Below are positions 49,390 through 59,998 of a stretch of 64,000 bases of DNA, piece by piece; the stretch's first letter is position 1; the number at the start of each line of letters is the position of its first letter. Below the pieces are notes generated by a model, which worked only from the letters and a program-made list of their open reading frames with translations, was not told the DNA's origin and searched no databases. Made by a program: the position numbers and the translations under genes. Source of the stretch: Microbotryum silenes-acaulis (taxonomy: Eukaryota > Basidiomycota > Microbotryomycetes > Microbotryales > Microbotryaceae); assembly GCA_003665825.1 (NCBI GenBank), contig QPFY01000011.1, forward strand, positions 434,001 through 498,000, read 5' to 3'.

Positions 49390-51765
49390 CTATCGTTGGA
49401 TCAAAGCCTCCCTCTTTTCACGGACGATCGGAAAGAGGATATCCCACGTGCCCGGCAAGGGCTCATTGAATCCATTGAGACGAAAGGCAGCCCCATAATC
49501 GAGCGACGAGATTGACTTGGCGACTCGTTGTGCGATGATGGGAGGGAAACGCCACAAGTGGTGTACAGTTGCGCAAGATTTCCGGCTCTCGGCATGCTGC
49601 CTGTATTTGTCGAGGAGCTTTTCGACAAACGCATCTCGTTCTTCCGGTTTCATTCTCCATGGATTTTGGGCTCGCTTCCGTCGATTGACCGCCGAGAGAG
49701 TACCTTCGTTGCCTGAGACCTCTGGATCCTCCTCGGAATCTTGGGCCTGCGAGTCCAAAGAGGGCTGGCTGGTCTCTTCTCGATTGATGACGGTTCCGTC
49801 GTAGGTCGAGAGGCTGTTGTAGTTGTCCTCAGTTGCGTCTTTTAGGTTGTCAACGATGTACTTGGCGCCTTCTGGGTCACAACGAGAACATTGGCAAGAT
49901 CTGCCTCTGATGTTTGCTTGACGCTCCTTCTCAACAACGATGAGGGGGTCATCCGGTTTGAGCGGAAGCTCGCCTTGCCTGTGCACATTCATTGCATAAA
50001 GGGGTCAGTTGGTGCATTGCCGCAGTTCCTGAAGAGCTCAACTCACGTGTATAGGACAACGGCGAGGGCGTCAGACACGCTTTTGACTCGTAGAAGAAGC
50101 GATTGGACAGTTCGTCATCTGTAAGTAGTTCGGGTCGGGGCCGATCTCCGGGCCAAGTGAGAGCTGAATTATCGTCAGGAACGGCGTCGGTTTGCTCCTG
50201 ATCGCTGCTCGCGCGGCTCTTCTGCGTATCCTTGCGAGGCTCCAAGAAGGTAATTCCGATCGATTGCTGCCCACTGCGTCCGCCTCGTCCTCTGCGCTGG
50301 CCGTCATCCTCAATGGTAGTGCGGCCGTACTGAGTCACCGTGCGTATGCCCGGGTAGTGAATGCCGAGACCCAAGGCTGATGTTGTCATCCAGAAAGGGA
50401 ATTTGCCTCGCACAAAGTCCTTGCCATCTTCGATCTTGTCGAATTCACCTCGAACCGCGGTATACTTGCGCGCTAGGGGAGAGTGGACTGAAATCGGAAT
50501 CCCGTATTGTTCGTGGGCCGCGAGGAGCGCGTTTGACGTGGCTTCCCGGCTGTTGAAGTACATGATGAACTGGGGAAAGGTGCTGGGATCTGACCGCTGG
50601 TTAAGGAGATCCCTGATACTTCCCATCGTACCGTTTGTTCTTGGTTTCATCTCGACAACAATATTGCGTAGGTTTGGTCGGAAAAGGTCGGCTTTGGCGA
50701 AGAACGTCCGCGATTCGGAGAGACTGGATACCTTTAGGATCTTGTTGATTTTGTAGGGTGGAGCGCCGGCGGTGAGGAAGAGTGTTTGACAGCCAAGTAT
50801 GAGACGCCGCTCCGCAACTTGCCCATACACGGGGCGAAATGCAGTCGAGCCTTCCATTGTGTGGCTCATAGCTCCGGCGCGCTCCCTTTCGCTGAATCCC
50901 CACCCGGCGATCTTGATTGCCTCGTCATAGGCAAGCAGCTTGACTCGTTCTCGCCGAGAACAAGTCCTTCGCTATCAGCTCAGCCCAGCGCTTGTCTCCA
51001 TTGTGCATCTCTGGAGACTGTCGGAGATTTTTAGTAGCAAGATATCAGTACGGGGGTTGTGAGCATGCAAAAACCTGCGGCGGATTGAATGGACACGTAC
51101 GATGAAGATGGATGAGACAGTATGGGAGGGATCGCTCAACTGCTGGTACAGCTCTCCGTCACCCCATGTTTCCTTGCATATGACAACCGCTTTCTTTCGC
51201 TCTTGATTGAGATTGTCGGCCTGTAAAGGTATCAAGACCGTGGGACTCAGCACCGGCGTCGCCTCAACGGCCAACCGAACAAAACCTAGTACCTGATGTT
51301 GGCTCAGCGCAGTCAGAGGACTGACAACGTGGTCACAGTCCGGCGTTCGTAAACCAAATACATGGCTTGAAATATCAAGCTCTTCCCTGAACCCGTTGGA
51401 GCAATAACGAACACAGCGTCATACTGAATTCGAGTCTTGAACCGCTCGAGCTGAAAAAGTCCCTCTCGAGCTTCGATTTGCACCGGCCGGGGGACGAAGT
51501 CCTCGCCAAATTTGTCGACCAAGAGGAGTCTGAGCTTCTTGCGTAACTCAATCGGATCAACTCGATCTTTTTGAGTTAATTGTGATCTCCAGTGAGCAGC
51601 CCGAGAGCGACGGGTAGGCAGTTCGGGGGTTGTGTTGGTTGAGTGATGGTCCCTTGATGTCGTTGGCTTTGCCCTCGAAGCTGATCGTAAGGGCGACTCT
51701 CTGAACTCAATAGATGGAGACCGACGAGGTGTGCCCTTGACAGGCGTTGGCGTTTGTATGGGCAT
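49390..51765 (-). pseudogene. Decayed RecQ-like DNA helicase
   Basis: N-terminal exon from 51765 with a Ser/Thr/Arg-rich head, then FVPRPVQIEAREGLF and VFVIAPTGSGKSLIFQAMY (Walker A). VVSPLTALSQHQ (motif Ia) follows one frame off, near 51325. LIPLQADNLNQERK, an intron, FISPEMHNGDKRW, then another frame change before LLAYDEAIKIAGWG, where DEAH has become DEAI. FRPVYGQVAERRLIL, FLTAGAPP, ADLFRPNLRNIVVEM, FIMYFNSREAT, TTSALGLGIHYPGIRTVTQYG and QRRGRGGRSGQ follow. The C-terminal part holds a CQCSRCDPEGA motif. Two frame breaks and a possible third at the last intron, plus the altered Walker B, indicate a non-functional copy of the RecQ family expanded in accessory and subtelomeric DNA of many fungi. 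Confidence 0.75.
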
Positions 51766-52625
51766 GGTGGATCATGAGGGCGGTAGCGACGTCGTGGACT
51801 GGCGTTGTAACTTGTGGACCGAAGGTGAGACCGGTGAGGCGCGGCTGGCTGATTCACGTCGGCGCGAAGAACCGTCCCTCTGGGTCCGTGCGCGAGCCAG
51901 CTTCAAGTCGAAAATAACGACTTCTCACCGCTGTAGCTCAATGAATAGGATTTGCAAGAGTCTTCCCTTGGGTAGATGCTCGAAAAAATAGCATAAGAGT
52001 GCGCCTATTGCAACGATTGTATAGGTTGATTTTATTTGCCATGCTACAGCAAGATGGTACTTTTCTGGGCCAAATTTCGATAGGCAACTCAGCCAAACGC
52101 GCGGATAAGGTACAAGCCCCTCCACAGAGTGGAGGGTTTCGAGCTTAGTCGATTGCCGTTGGAGGTCGAAAAGGCTTGGCGCGCGGCTCCGATTTTACGC
52201 AGGCGAAAAGCGTGTCTCACTACTCGAGACTACTCGCAGAGTTGGCGTGGTAGTAGTGTGACGAATAGATGGCTCTAGTAGTGGATCGGAACGATGGAAT
52301 CCCTAGGCCTCACCGCCCCACCCTGTTACCAACCTCATCCCCGATCACTTGCGAGAAATAGCGACTCGATTATCCAAGGCTTCGGTACTTGAGTGGGGCC
52401 ACACGTCATCGACCATCACTTGCCTCGATCGCGGCGGAGTTCCACGCACCTCGCAGTCGAACGTTGGACGTTGCGGGAAACGGCTCGGTACGCGTCGCTT
52501 ACTCCAGTCGGCCGAGGTCGATTCGAGTTAGCATCCCATTGACTGCGATTTCGAGTGGACAGGAAACGATCCGGTGGCAACAACGTCCCCGCTGGATTCC
52601 AGGCAACTCCTCCAAGTGACCAATC
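51766..52625. other. Intergenic
   Basis: Upstream of both the RecQ-like gene (minus) and the RTA1-like gene (plus). No gene seen. Contains one GGTCCGTGCG word at 51883-51892, 118 nt upstream of the RecQ-like start. Confidence 0.4.
51883..51892 (+). promoter_or_regulatory. Promoter word GGTCCGTGCG upstream of the RecQ-like gene
   Basis: Exact 10-nt match to the core shared by the BRE1, MET3 and PLP2 upstream regions, but on the strand opposite to the adjacent gene. Confidence 0.2.
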
Positions 52626-54226
52626 ATGTCGATCCCGCCGAATTACCACGGCCCGATCAACGCGAACCCGAGCAGCGGCGAAACGACCATCTCCATCTTT
52701 GGCTACATACCATCCCGCGCATTGGCCAGCATCGCCGCGATCGTGTTTGCGTTGGGTTTGTTGTGCCATGTTGTGTATCTGATCCGGTGCGTTTGCGAGG
52801 GCTGGATGGGTAGGGTCGGGTAGGGCGTGCCAGAGCTGCCAAGCTGATCCCGAGCACCGCACGACTCTCAATCTCGGTCAACGACGGCCCGCCCGACCAG
52901 ATTACCGGGGACGAGGTCATTTCAGTCCTTGTTGGCGATCGGATGTGTGAGTGAGCCACGGCTCTTTTAGGATTGATACAAGGACTGAGCCATCATCTTG
53001 TGCCTGCCATAGGCCATGGAAGTGGGAGGGTCAGTGCTCTCCGCTGTCTCTAGTCATCGGCCAAGACGGGCACACCGCATCGCAGTCCCCGCGATCACTG
53101 CCGCGCTCCGCATACCACGTTCAACCTCTGACAGCTCTGACATACGATCATATAGGTATATTGTCCGCATTCTGGCGCATTACCACCCCTTTCTGGTATC
53201 GTTTTACGTCGCGCAATGTGAGCACTTCCGAAGCGCGCGCTCACGTATCGCCTCAACCAAGGTCACGTGAGCTGAACATCCGATCCGACTTGTCTGTCTC
53301 CAATGTCGCAGACTTTCTCATCGTCGTGGCCCCATGTTGTAAGCGAAAACACTTTAACTTCATCGACGTCAAGAACCTAAATCTTGCCGAGACTGACCAG
53401 TGAAATCCGCACCTCTACAGTCTTTAGTGGCGCTTTCGTGAGCTCGAGCACATGAAGGTATCGCGCGGTCCGGGTGCGCACTGTTCTTCTGACACCTTCA
53501 TCGGCCTTCTTCCTCACAGTATCTTGCCCTAGGCTTGGCGATCAAACGGCTCCCTGTCACATTGGCCCATGGCCTACTTTCCTTCTCCCCCAAGATCTTT
53601 ATCATCAGTACGTTGAGCTCCGCTCGGCGCCACCAAAGCAGTTTTCTCGGTAGAAGACGCTCACCATTTTCTCTCCGCACCCTTCCCCACGATCATCAGT
53701 CTTCATCATCGCGGATATCGTTACAACCGCGATCCAAATCACCGGAGCCGCCTTGATCGGTGCCGCCGAATCCTCCCGCACGCCCGGTTCCGTCCCTACA
53801 GCCATCACCTCCGCGCAAGCGAACGACATTCTCCTCTCCGGTCTGGCGATCCAATCCGTCTCCTTCCTCGCCTTCATCTACATCCTCAGCCTCGTTGCTT
53901 ACCGTTCGAACCAAGTCCGACCGCACGTCCTCCCGCCTCGTTTCTCCGCAGCTTTAATCATTTCCTCCCTCCTCGTCTTCCTCCGAACCGTCTTCCGTCT
54001 CGCCGAAGTAGCTCAAGGCGTTTTCGGGTTCGCCAGTACGCATGAAGTCCTTTTCGGGATCTTGGAATTCGCTCCCGTCGCTTTGGCGATGAGCATTTGG
54101 GCCGCGTTAAGTTTGGACGAGTTGTTACCTCTTGCGAGGGCGAATCATGAGATTGAGAAGTGGGATGGGAAAAAAGCGAATTATGGAGGGATCGAGATTG
54201 TTAATACTGTCACGAGGGGGAGCTAG
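52626..54226 (+). CDS. RTA1-like seven-transmembrane protein
   Basis: Eight exons (52626-52786, 52901-52946, 53013-53029, 53156-53217, 53312-53338, 53421-53437, 53520-53607, 53700-54226), 314 aa; phases close at every junction although exons 3 and 6 are only 17 nt. The spliced protein reads like RTA1: IFGYIPSRALASIAAIVFAL, RSFQSLLAIGCAMEVGGYIV, YFLIVVAPCFFSGAFYLALG, IFIIADIVTTAIQITGAAL, QANDILLSGLAIQSVSFL, and RTVFRLAEVAQGVFGFASTHE. Fungal RTA1-family proteins are plasma-membrane lipid-translocating exporter-like or resistance proteins (Rta1, Rsb1); the substrate here is unknown. Part of the gene (intron 1 to intron 2) is duplicated at 48.1 kb. A LINE begins about 370 bp downstream. Confidence 0.85.
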
Positions 54227-54595
54227 TATACGCGTTTCTTTCCTTTTGATGATGATTGTGGGTAATTGGTTTGTTGAATGTAGGCGGTGAATGAATGCAT
54301 GGGACTTGGCTCAAGAGAGGCGTGCTCGCGATGACTGCGCAATGTGCTAATGAGTCCGGTTTGGGTACATGTGTATGTAGATAATGAGATAATATGACAC
54401 AAAATGAGAGCAGAGAGGTAATATCATACGATCCAACACACACCGAACGCTCCCTTTACACACCCCAAGAGACAAATAGAGCTCACTGTAAGGCAAGGCC
54501 TTACGACGGGCCACAGGCATTATAAATAGATATCGCGTCGTTTGTTTTCATCTCCCATCGCGGGCATCTCAAATTGTGCAGTCCTCCCCTTCACT
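54227..54595. other. 3' flank of RTA1-like gene and LINE 5' UTR
   Basis: The first half is AT-richer, as expected for a 3' UTR. The LINE 5' border is somewhere here; no TSD matching the sequence after the LINE tail was found. Confidence 0.4.
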
Positions 54596-56049
54596 ATGGA
54601 CAACAACAACAACAACAACACCAACAACGCCAGCCCTGCTGCTATACCACTTCTTCGCCCTGACCCTCCCGATCCTCCCGGCCAAGCCCCCGCCACCACC
54701 ACCAAATCATACTCCGCCGCGGTCGGCGCCCGCTCCGCTGCGAAGCACGGCAACGCCACCGCCAACGCCTCGACTGCCGTCGCCGCCCATCCCCTGATGC
54801 ACAACATCGAGAACTGTGTCATCATCAACACCCCACCCTCAACCTCGGTCGAGCAAGTCCTCCTCGCGCTCGACAAACACTACCCTGCCCTTACCGGCGC
54901 AATGCCATGCGTCATCAAGGGTCAGCGCGGCCTCCGCTTTCCCAAGGCCGCCGATCTCGACGCCCTGGTTGCCAACGGCCTTACTGTTGGCAAGACTCTG
55001 TGCAAAGTCGAGAAGCTGTACAGCTCTACTAAAGGAGGTGTTGTACAATGCACCCTTACGGGCTTTTTCTCCGACCCCGAGGGCCTCCGCCTATTCGATG
55101 AGCAGATCGCTGCCTATGGCACGGTCCTCCGCCGTCGCATCCAATACATTGGAAAGACGAAACACATCTCTGGGGTGTACGACTTTATCCTTGCCCTTAA
55201 GGATGTAGATGTTTTGCCCCCTGCCTCACTTTCTATTGCTCGTGACGGTGTCACTGAGCGAATCCCACTGAGGATCACCGGTGGCATGCGCCACTGCGTC
55301 TTCTGCCGTTCCGCGGCTCACGTCCGTAAGGACTGCCCCGTCGCCCCGGCGTGCAAGTCCTGCGCGAGCACCTCGCACGCCACCCAGCACTGCCCGGGCC
55401 GTCACGCGTCAAGCCCCCAGGGTCCCCCCACGTCACGTGCCCCACGTCACGTGCCCCGCAAGCCTCCACCGTTACCACCGCCGCCCCCGCCGCCGGGTCC
55501 AAGTCGATCCCCGCGGCCTCCGCCCCCGACCGCACGACCAAAAAACGTCGAGTGGAACAGGATCTGGCTGCCCAGACTGAAGATCTGTCCAACAGGGCTC
55601 AGCCCGAATCTCTGTCGAAGACTGCCCGCCCCGAGTTCTCCTTCAATTTCCCTTCCAATACTGCCACTCAAACTGCCCCCCAGCCTGCCTCCAACCAGGG
55701 AACTGCCTCTTCCCTCGTTGAAAAATCCTCCGAGTCCCCCAGCTCAGAGACCACCTCTCCATCCCCAAGCCCTCCTCCGGCCACGCCAAAGTCGATCATA
55801 ACTCGATCCAAGTCGATTGCCGCCCTCTCCACGCCAGCCACTCGTGAAGCCCCTCCCACTGCGCCTGCCCTCGAAGCCTCCGAGCCGACCCCCGAGCCCT
55901 CTTCGCCCACGCCGTTGCTCTCAGCCGCGCCCAAAGCCCGACCCGATGACGCCGACGCTGACGACGAGGCCGACGAAGAAGCCAAAGACCAAGAAGCACC
56001 TCCCAAGGACGTGGAAGACGCTATGGACCAAGATGATGAGCACAACTAA
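54596..56049 (+). pseudogene. LINE ORF1 (gag-like, CCHC), frameshifted
   Basis: Asn/Ala/Pro-rich start (MDNNNNNNTNNASPAA), an RRM-like middle (NCVIINTPPSTSVEQVLLAL), and two CX2CX4HX4C zinc knuckles (CVFCRSAAHVRKDC, CKSCASTSHATQHC) near 55290-55400. Immediately after them a 14-bp unit is duplicated in tandem (55426-55439 and 55440-55453), shifting the frame. In the new frame the protein continues TTKKRRVEQDLAAQTEDLSN to an acidic end (DDEADEEAKDQE, DQDDEHN) and stop. ORF2 starts inside the last codons. ORF1 proteins bind the LINE RNA. Confidence 0.8.
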
Positions 56050-59000
56050 GATCCCAAACGTGTCTTTTGTTGCTGCCAACGTGCAGTCAATCAATGAAGA
56101 CCGTAAGCGTGCCTCTCTTTTCTCCAATCTCCGCTCCCATAACGCCGACGTCTTTCTCCTGAGCGAAACTGGCCGACCTTCCCCCGAAAGGGTGGCCCAG
56201 TGGACTCAGGAGTGCCAAGACTTAAAGCTCTCCGCTCTCTTCACTCCTTTCAACAACACTGCCATACTCTGGAAGAGCGACTCCGTGGTCATTACTATTG
56301 ATCCCGAGTCGCCTCCCAACACTCTTCGTGCCTCTTTTTCTTTCCCGGACCGAGTCACCGACGCCACCTTTCGTGTGGGTGATTCAAAGGTCCGGGTTGT
56401 ATCAATATACGCGCCTTCATCCGACAAGCCAGACAAAAAGCGCTTCCTCTCACATCTCAGCACCGCCCTCCGACAAGTCGTGCGTGACGAACCTTCGCCG
56501 CCTGCGCTCCTAGTCGGGGGGGACTGGAATTGTGTTGAGTCCCAACCCCTCGATTCGGAGAACCAAAACGGAACGAATTATGGGGGTCAGGAGATGCGCG
56601 ACCTTGCCACGGCCAACAATCTTTTCGACGCCTATCGGCTCCGCCATCCCAAAGGACGAGCCACGACGAATCGCTCAGCGCCCGGCACGTGCCGTCGCCT
56701 TGACCGCATCTATGTCTCGCCTGATTGGGTCGACCTCTTCCATGATCACAAAATTTGGGCTCCTGTCCTCAAATCGACGCACTCAATGGTGGTGGCACGG
56801 TTTCAAATCCCGGACGCAATCGACATCGGTCCGAGCAAATTCAAGCTGGGTTTGCACGTGATCGAGGGCGACGCGACCTGCGAGTACCTCACTTCCATTG
56901 TCCGCACCCTTTACAACGAAGCCCTCCTCCAGACGCCCAACGATCCACCAGCAGCTTGGACGTCCACCAAACACCGCCTGCTGCCCGAGCTGCAGGCTCT
57001 GGCCCGGACGTTCGCTCGGTTCCGACGTGGAGGGTCGGAGCAAGAGAGGGCTGACCACTCGCGCTACGGCGCGGCGCGGCGGTCCCGCCTCGACCCATCT
57101 CTGGCGGGTCCCTCTTCCATCTTCATCCGCCTGCGCAAAGTGCGAGCATCCGACCTCATCCCTTCGCTCACGGTCAACGATGTTGTTCATTCCGACCCTG
57201 ATTCGATGCTTGGAGCGGCCAGCGACTACTTCGAGCGGGTCTATGAGGCCAGGGCCTGACGGCCTCCCGGTTGAGTTCTATCGCGCTACGTGGCCGGCCA
57301 CTGGCCCGATTCTTCGAGACGTCATCAACTCGATCCCCACCGAGGCCCGTCAGCCTGGACCTCTTCCCCGCAACACCGCCCACATCCATCTCATCCACAA
57401 ACGCGGCGAGAGGGATCAGCTCTCGAACAAACGCCCCATATCGCTCATCAATGCGGACGAGCGCATCATCTCGCAAGCCCACAACCAGCGCCTCGCTCCC
57501 TTGCTCGAGTCCCTGATCGGCCCAACCCAACGTGGCTTTGTTCCGAACCGTTCGATCGGCACGAACATCGCTGAGGTCCAGTGTCTCATGGACCCTGGAC
57601 TTCCGTGCTCAACACCCGTGTCCGGCATGCTAGCGGTGATGGACTTTGAAAAGGCTTACGATCGTCTTTCCCACGCGTACCTTGATGCAGTCCTCTGCGC
57701 CGTTGGCCTCGGCCCCAAAGCCCGCCAATGGTACCGAGCGACCTACACCAACCAATCCGCCTCGATCTTCCTCAACGGTTGGCTCTCTGCCGCTTTCGAC
57801 ATCCTGTCGGGCGTTCGGTAAGGTGATCCTCTGGCTCCGTCTCTCTTCGTTCTGGCGATCGAAGGTTTTGCCTGTCAGATTCGATTGAGAGTCAAGGGCA
57901 TCGAGATTGCGGGCCTCCAAAACATTCGAGAACTCCTCTTTGCCGACGACGCTTGCTGCGCACTCCACAACCTCTCGGACCTCGACCACCTCAATCGGGC
58001 GATCGAGCTTTACGAACGGGCAAGTGCCAGCAAGCTCAGCAACGCCAAATCTTTCCTCTACCCCCTCGGAGCTTTTCGGGATCGGCCGATCGCCCCAGAT
58101 CTCGGGACCTGGCGTCTCAGCGATTCGCAGTTTCGCTACCTTGGTATTCAGGTCGGGGTGGAGATCGCCGAGGATGCGGGCTGGGAAGATGTCAAGGCCT
58201 CGACCATCGCTCGGATACGCTCAATTCCGATGTACGATCTCCCATATGCAGCCAAGTGTTCGATCATCAACATCTACTGCTACACAAAGATCCTGTACTA
58301 CAGCCGATTCCTCCCCGCCCCCAAGAGCGTTGTCAAGGAGATCGAGGAGGCCGTCATGCTCGCCATTCACGGTCGAGCTTCGGATGGTACTCAGCGACGT
58401 CCGAAGGTCTCCCGGTCGCGCCTCTGCACCCCTCTCGATCACGGCGGCTTCGGCTTGATTGATCTGCCTCGGCGTCTAGCGATCGATCACGCGAAGTGGG
58501 TCTTCCAGCTCCGGGCCCCGGACGGCTGCTTCACACGCCACCTCTTCGACATTCGCATTCGCCTCCAGGCACCGAACCAACCAACCCCTTTCACCTTGTC
58601 CAGACCGGCCCCCAACCAGCATCGTCGCCCTTGGATCTGGATCTGGTGGGCATACTTTTGCCATCCTCCCCCAAAGTGGGACCATGCGGTGAGAAAGACG
58701 AGAAAACTTCTTCCTGCACGTTGGGTCCGATACTTCGAAGCCTGGGCGTCGGTGACCACGCTCAATCCCCCGGAGCTCTCCAAGAGCCAGAACCTCGAGC
58801 AATGGGCGACGCACGTACTCTACTTCCCAGCGGGCCACGGAATACAACTTTCGGTAAACCCGACGCTTTTTCGAGGGCCCGATGGCGAGGTGATGACCCC
58901 GTCTTCGTTTGTGAACGCGTCCAAACGCCACCAAGTCTTCATCTTCCCTCCTATCTTCCCCAAGGGACACCAGAAGGTATTCGATCTGCCTGAGCAACGT

Positions 59001-59459
59001 TGGAACGCTTGGTGGAAGGCTTTGCGCAAGGTTCGCCGGGTTCACTCGGACGCCGAGGATACCGGCCACCTTCTCTCCCTGGGGTCCCTCCATCCGGGCA
59101 GCCAAGTCGCCTCCCCAACCAGCCCTCACCCCAACAATCGATCTGCCTCCTGTGTGATGTGCCTCTCGGAAGCACCCGAGTGCCTGGCCCACCTCGCGGT
59201 CGGCTGCCCATTTGCCCGGCGTCTCTGGTCTGCTCTGTCCCCGACCCCCCACCCAGTCTTTGTGGACTTTGTATGTCCGGTCGTGTCTCGCTCGGAACGT
59301 CGCCTTGTCGAACTACGAGTCCTCTTCTTTCACTCGATCTGGAAGCTCTGTCGCCGTCGCCGATTCTCGTCGGATCTTTTGGAACCGATCACCGAAACGG
59401 ACTTCGAGGGGCTTCGAGCCTCTATTCAGGAGTCCAAGGGTCGCCTAGTGTCTCTGTAA
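56036..59459 (+). pseudogene. LINE ORF2 (endonuclease/reverse transcriptase), two lesions
   Basis: ATG at 56036 overlaps the ORF1 stop by 14 nt. The APE-type endonuclease reads VAANVQSINEDRKRASLF, DVFLLSETG, LLVGGDWNCVES, CRRLDRIYVSPDW and KSTHSMVVARF. At about 57243-57250 sequence between FERVYEA and GPDGLPVEFYR is missing and the frame changes. The reverse transcriptase then follows: NKRPISLINADERI, GFVPNRSIGTNI, VMDFEKAYDRL, SGVR, where the next Gln codon has become TAA (57819-57821), then GDPLAPSLF and LLFADDACC (the catalytic FADD box). The C-terminal zinc motif is CVMCLSEAPECLAHLAVGCPFARRLW. The stop is at 59457-59459. Confidence 0.85.
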
Positions 59460-59566
59460 GCCACCAAAGGGGGTTTTAGTGGGTATGGTTGATCCTGGTT
59501 CAGGGTCAATGAGTCCTACACTACTGGCTTCTGCCAGTGTGCGTAACAGCATTCCCTCCGACTTTT

Positions 59567-59741
59567 ATTTATTTGATAGACTTCATTAACAGCATAATTA
59601 TATTAATACCTAGAAATCTTCGGAAAAGTCGGAGGGAATGCTGTTACGCACACTGGCAGAAGCCAGTAGTGTAGGACTCATTGACCCTGAACCAGGATCA
59701 ACCATACCCACTAAAACCCCCTTTGGTGGCTTACAGAGACA
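59567..59741 (-). mobile_element. Nested inverted 175-bp LINE copy in the LINE 3' UTR
   Basis: An inverted copy of the last 175 bp or so of the same LINE (from TGTCTCTGTAAG to its tail) sits inside the 3' UTR. The TSD cgactttt is at 59559-59566 and 59742-59749. The insertion makes a 118-bp inverted repeat (59449-59566 with 59624-59741) and a second, shorter one between the loop and the host 3' end. Confidence 0.85.
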
Positions 59742-59809
59742 CGACTTTTCCGAAGATTTCTAGGTATTAATATAATTATGCTGTTAATGAAGTCTATCAA
59801 ATAAAAAAA

Positions 59810-59998
59810 CGCGCCTAGCTTCTTCAGCTCTCTCTTCATCGAGCTGACACCAGAAGCTAGGTGAGTACTGGTGTTTCCTATCTCAGCACTATCATATCAT
59901 CGAGCTGACACCAGAAGCTAGTTGTAATCCATATAACTTGCACCTGTCATCTTCGGTCACCAGTGAGGCTCCGCTGTCCGATACAGCGTGCCTTTCAC
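59810..59998. repeat. 25-bp direct repeat after the LINE tail
   Basis: A 25-nt sequence beginning TCATCGAGCTGACACC and ending AGAAGCTAG occurs at 59836-59860 and 59897-59921. CCTAGCTTCT at 59814-59823 is the inverse of AGAAGCTAGG at 59853-59862. The origin is unknown. Confidence 0.5.

Larger units (their letters stand above)
54596..59809 (+). mobile_element. Nearly full-length LINE (non-LTR retrotransposon), inactive
   Basis: Two overlapping frames (ORF1 with zinc knuckles; ORF2 with endonuclease, reverse transcriptase and a terminal zinc motif), a 3' UTR and the tail AAATAAAAAAA at 59801-59809. The layout fits the Tad1-like group of fungal LINEs; no RNase H domain is visible. It carries three frame lesions and a nested inverted insertion in its 3' UTR. 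Truncated relatives sit at 8.3 and 16.0 kb. The 5' boundary is approximate. Confidence 0.85.

Noticed and set aside
52860..53500. RTA1-like gene as a pseudogene with a lost middle
   Set aside because: Assembling short exons with proper splice signals restores a complete, in-phase protein.
55351..56049. Programmed frameshift between two ORF1 frames of the LINE
   Set aside because: An exact 14-bp tandem duplication at the junction explains the shift, and no slippery site with a downstream structure was evident.
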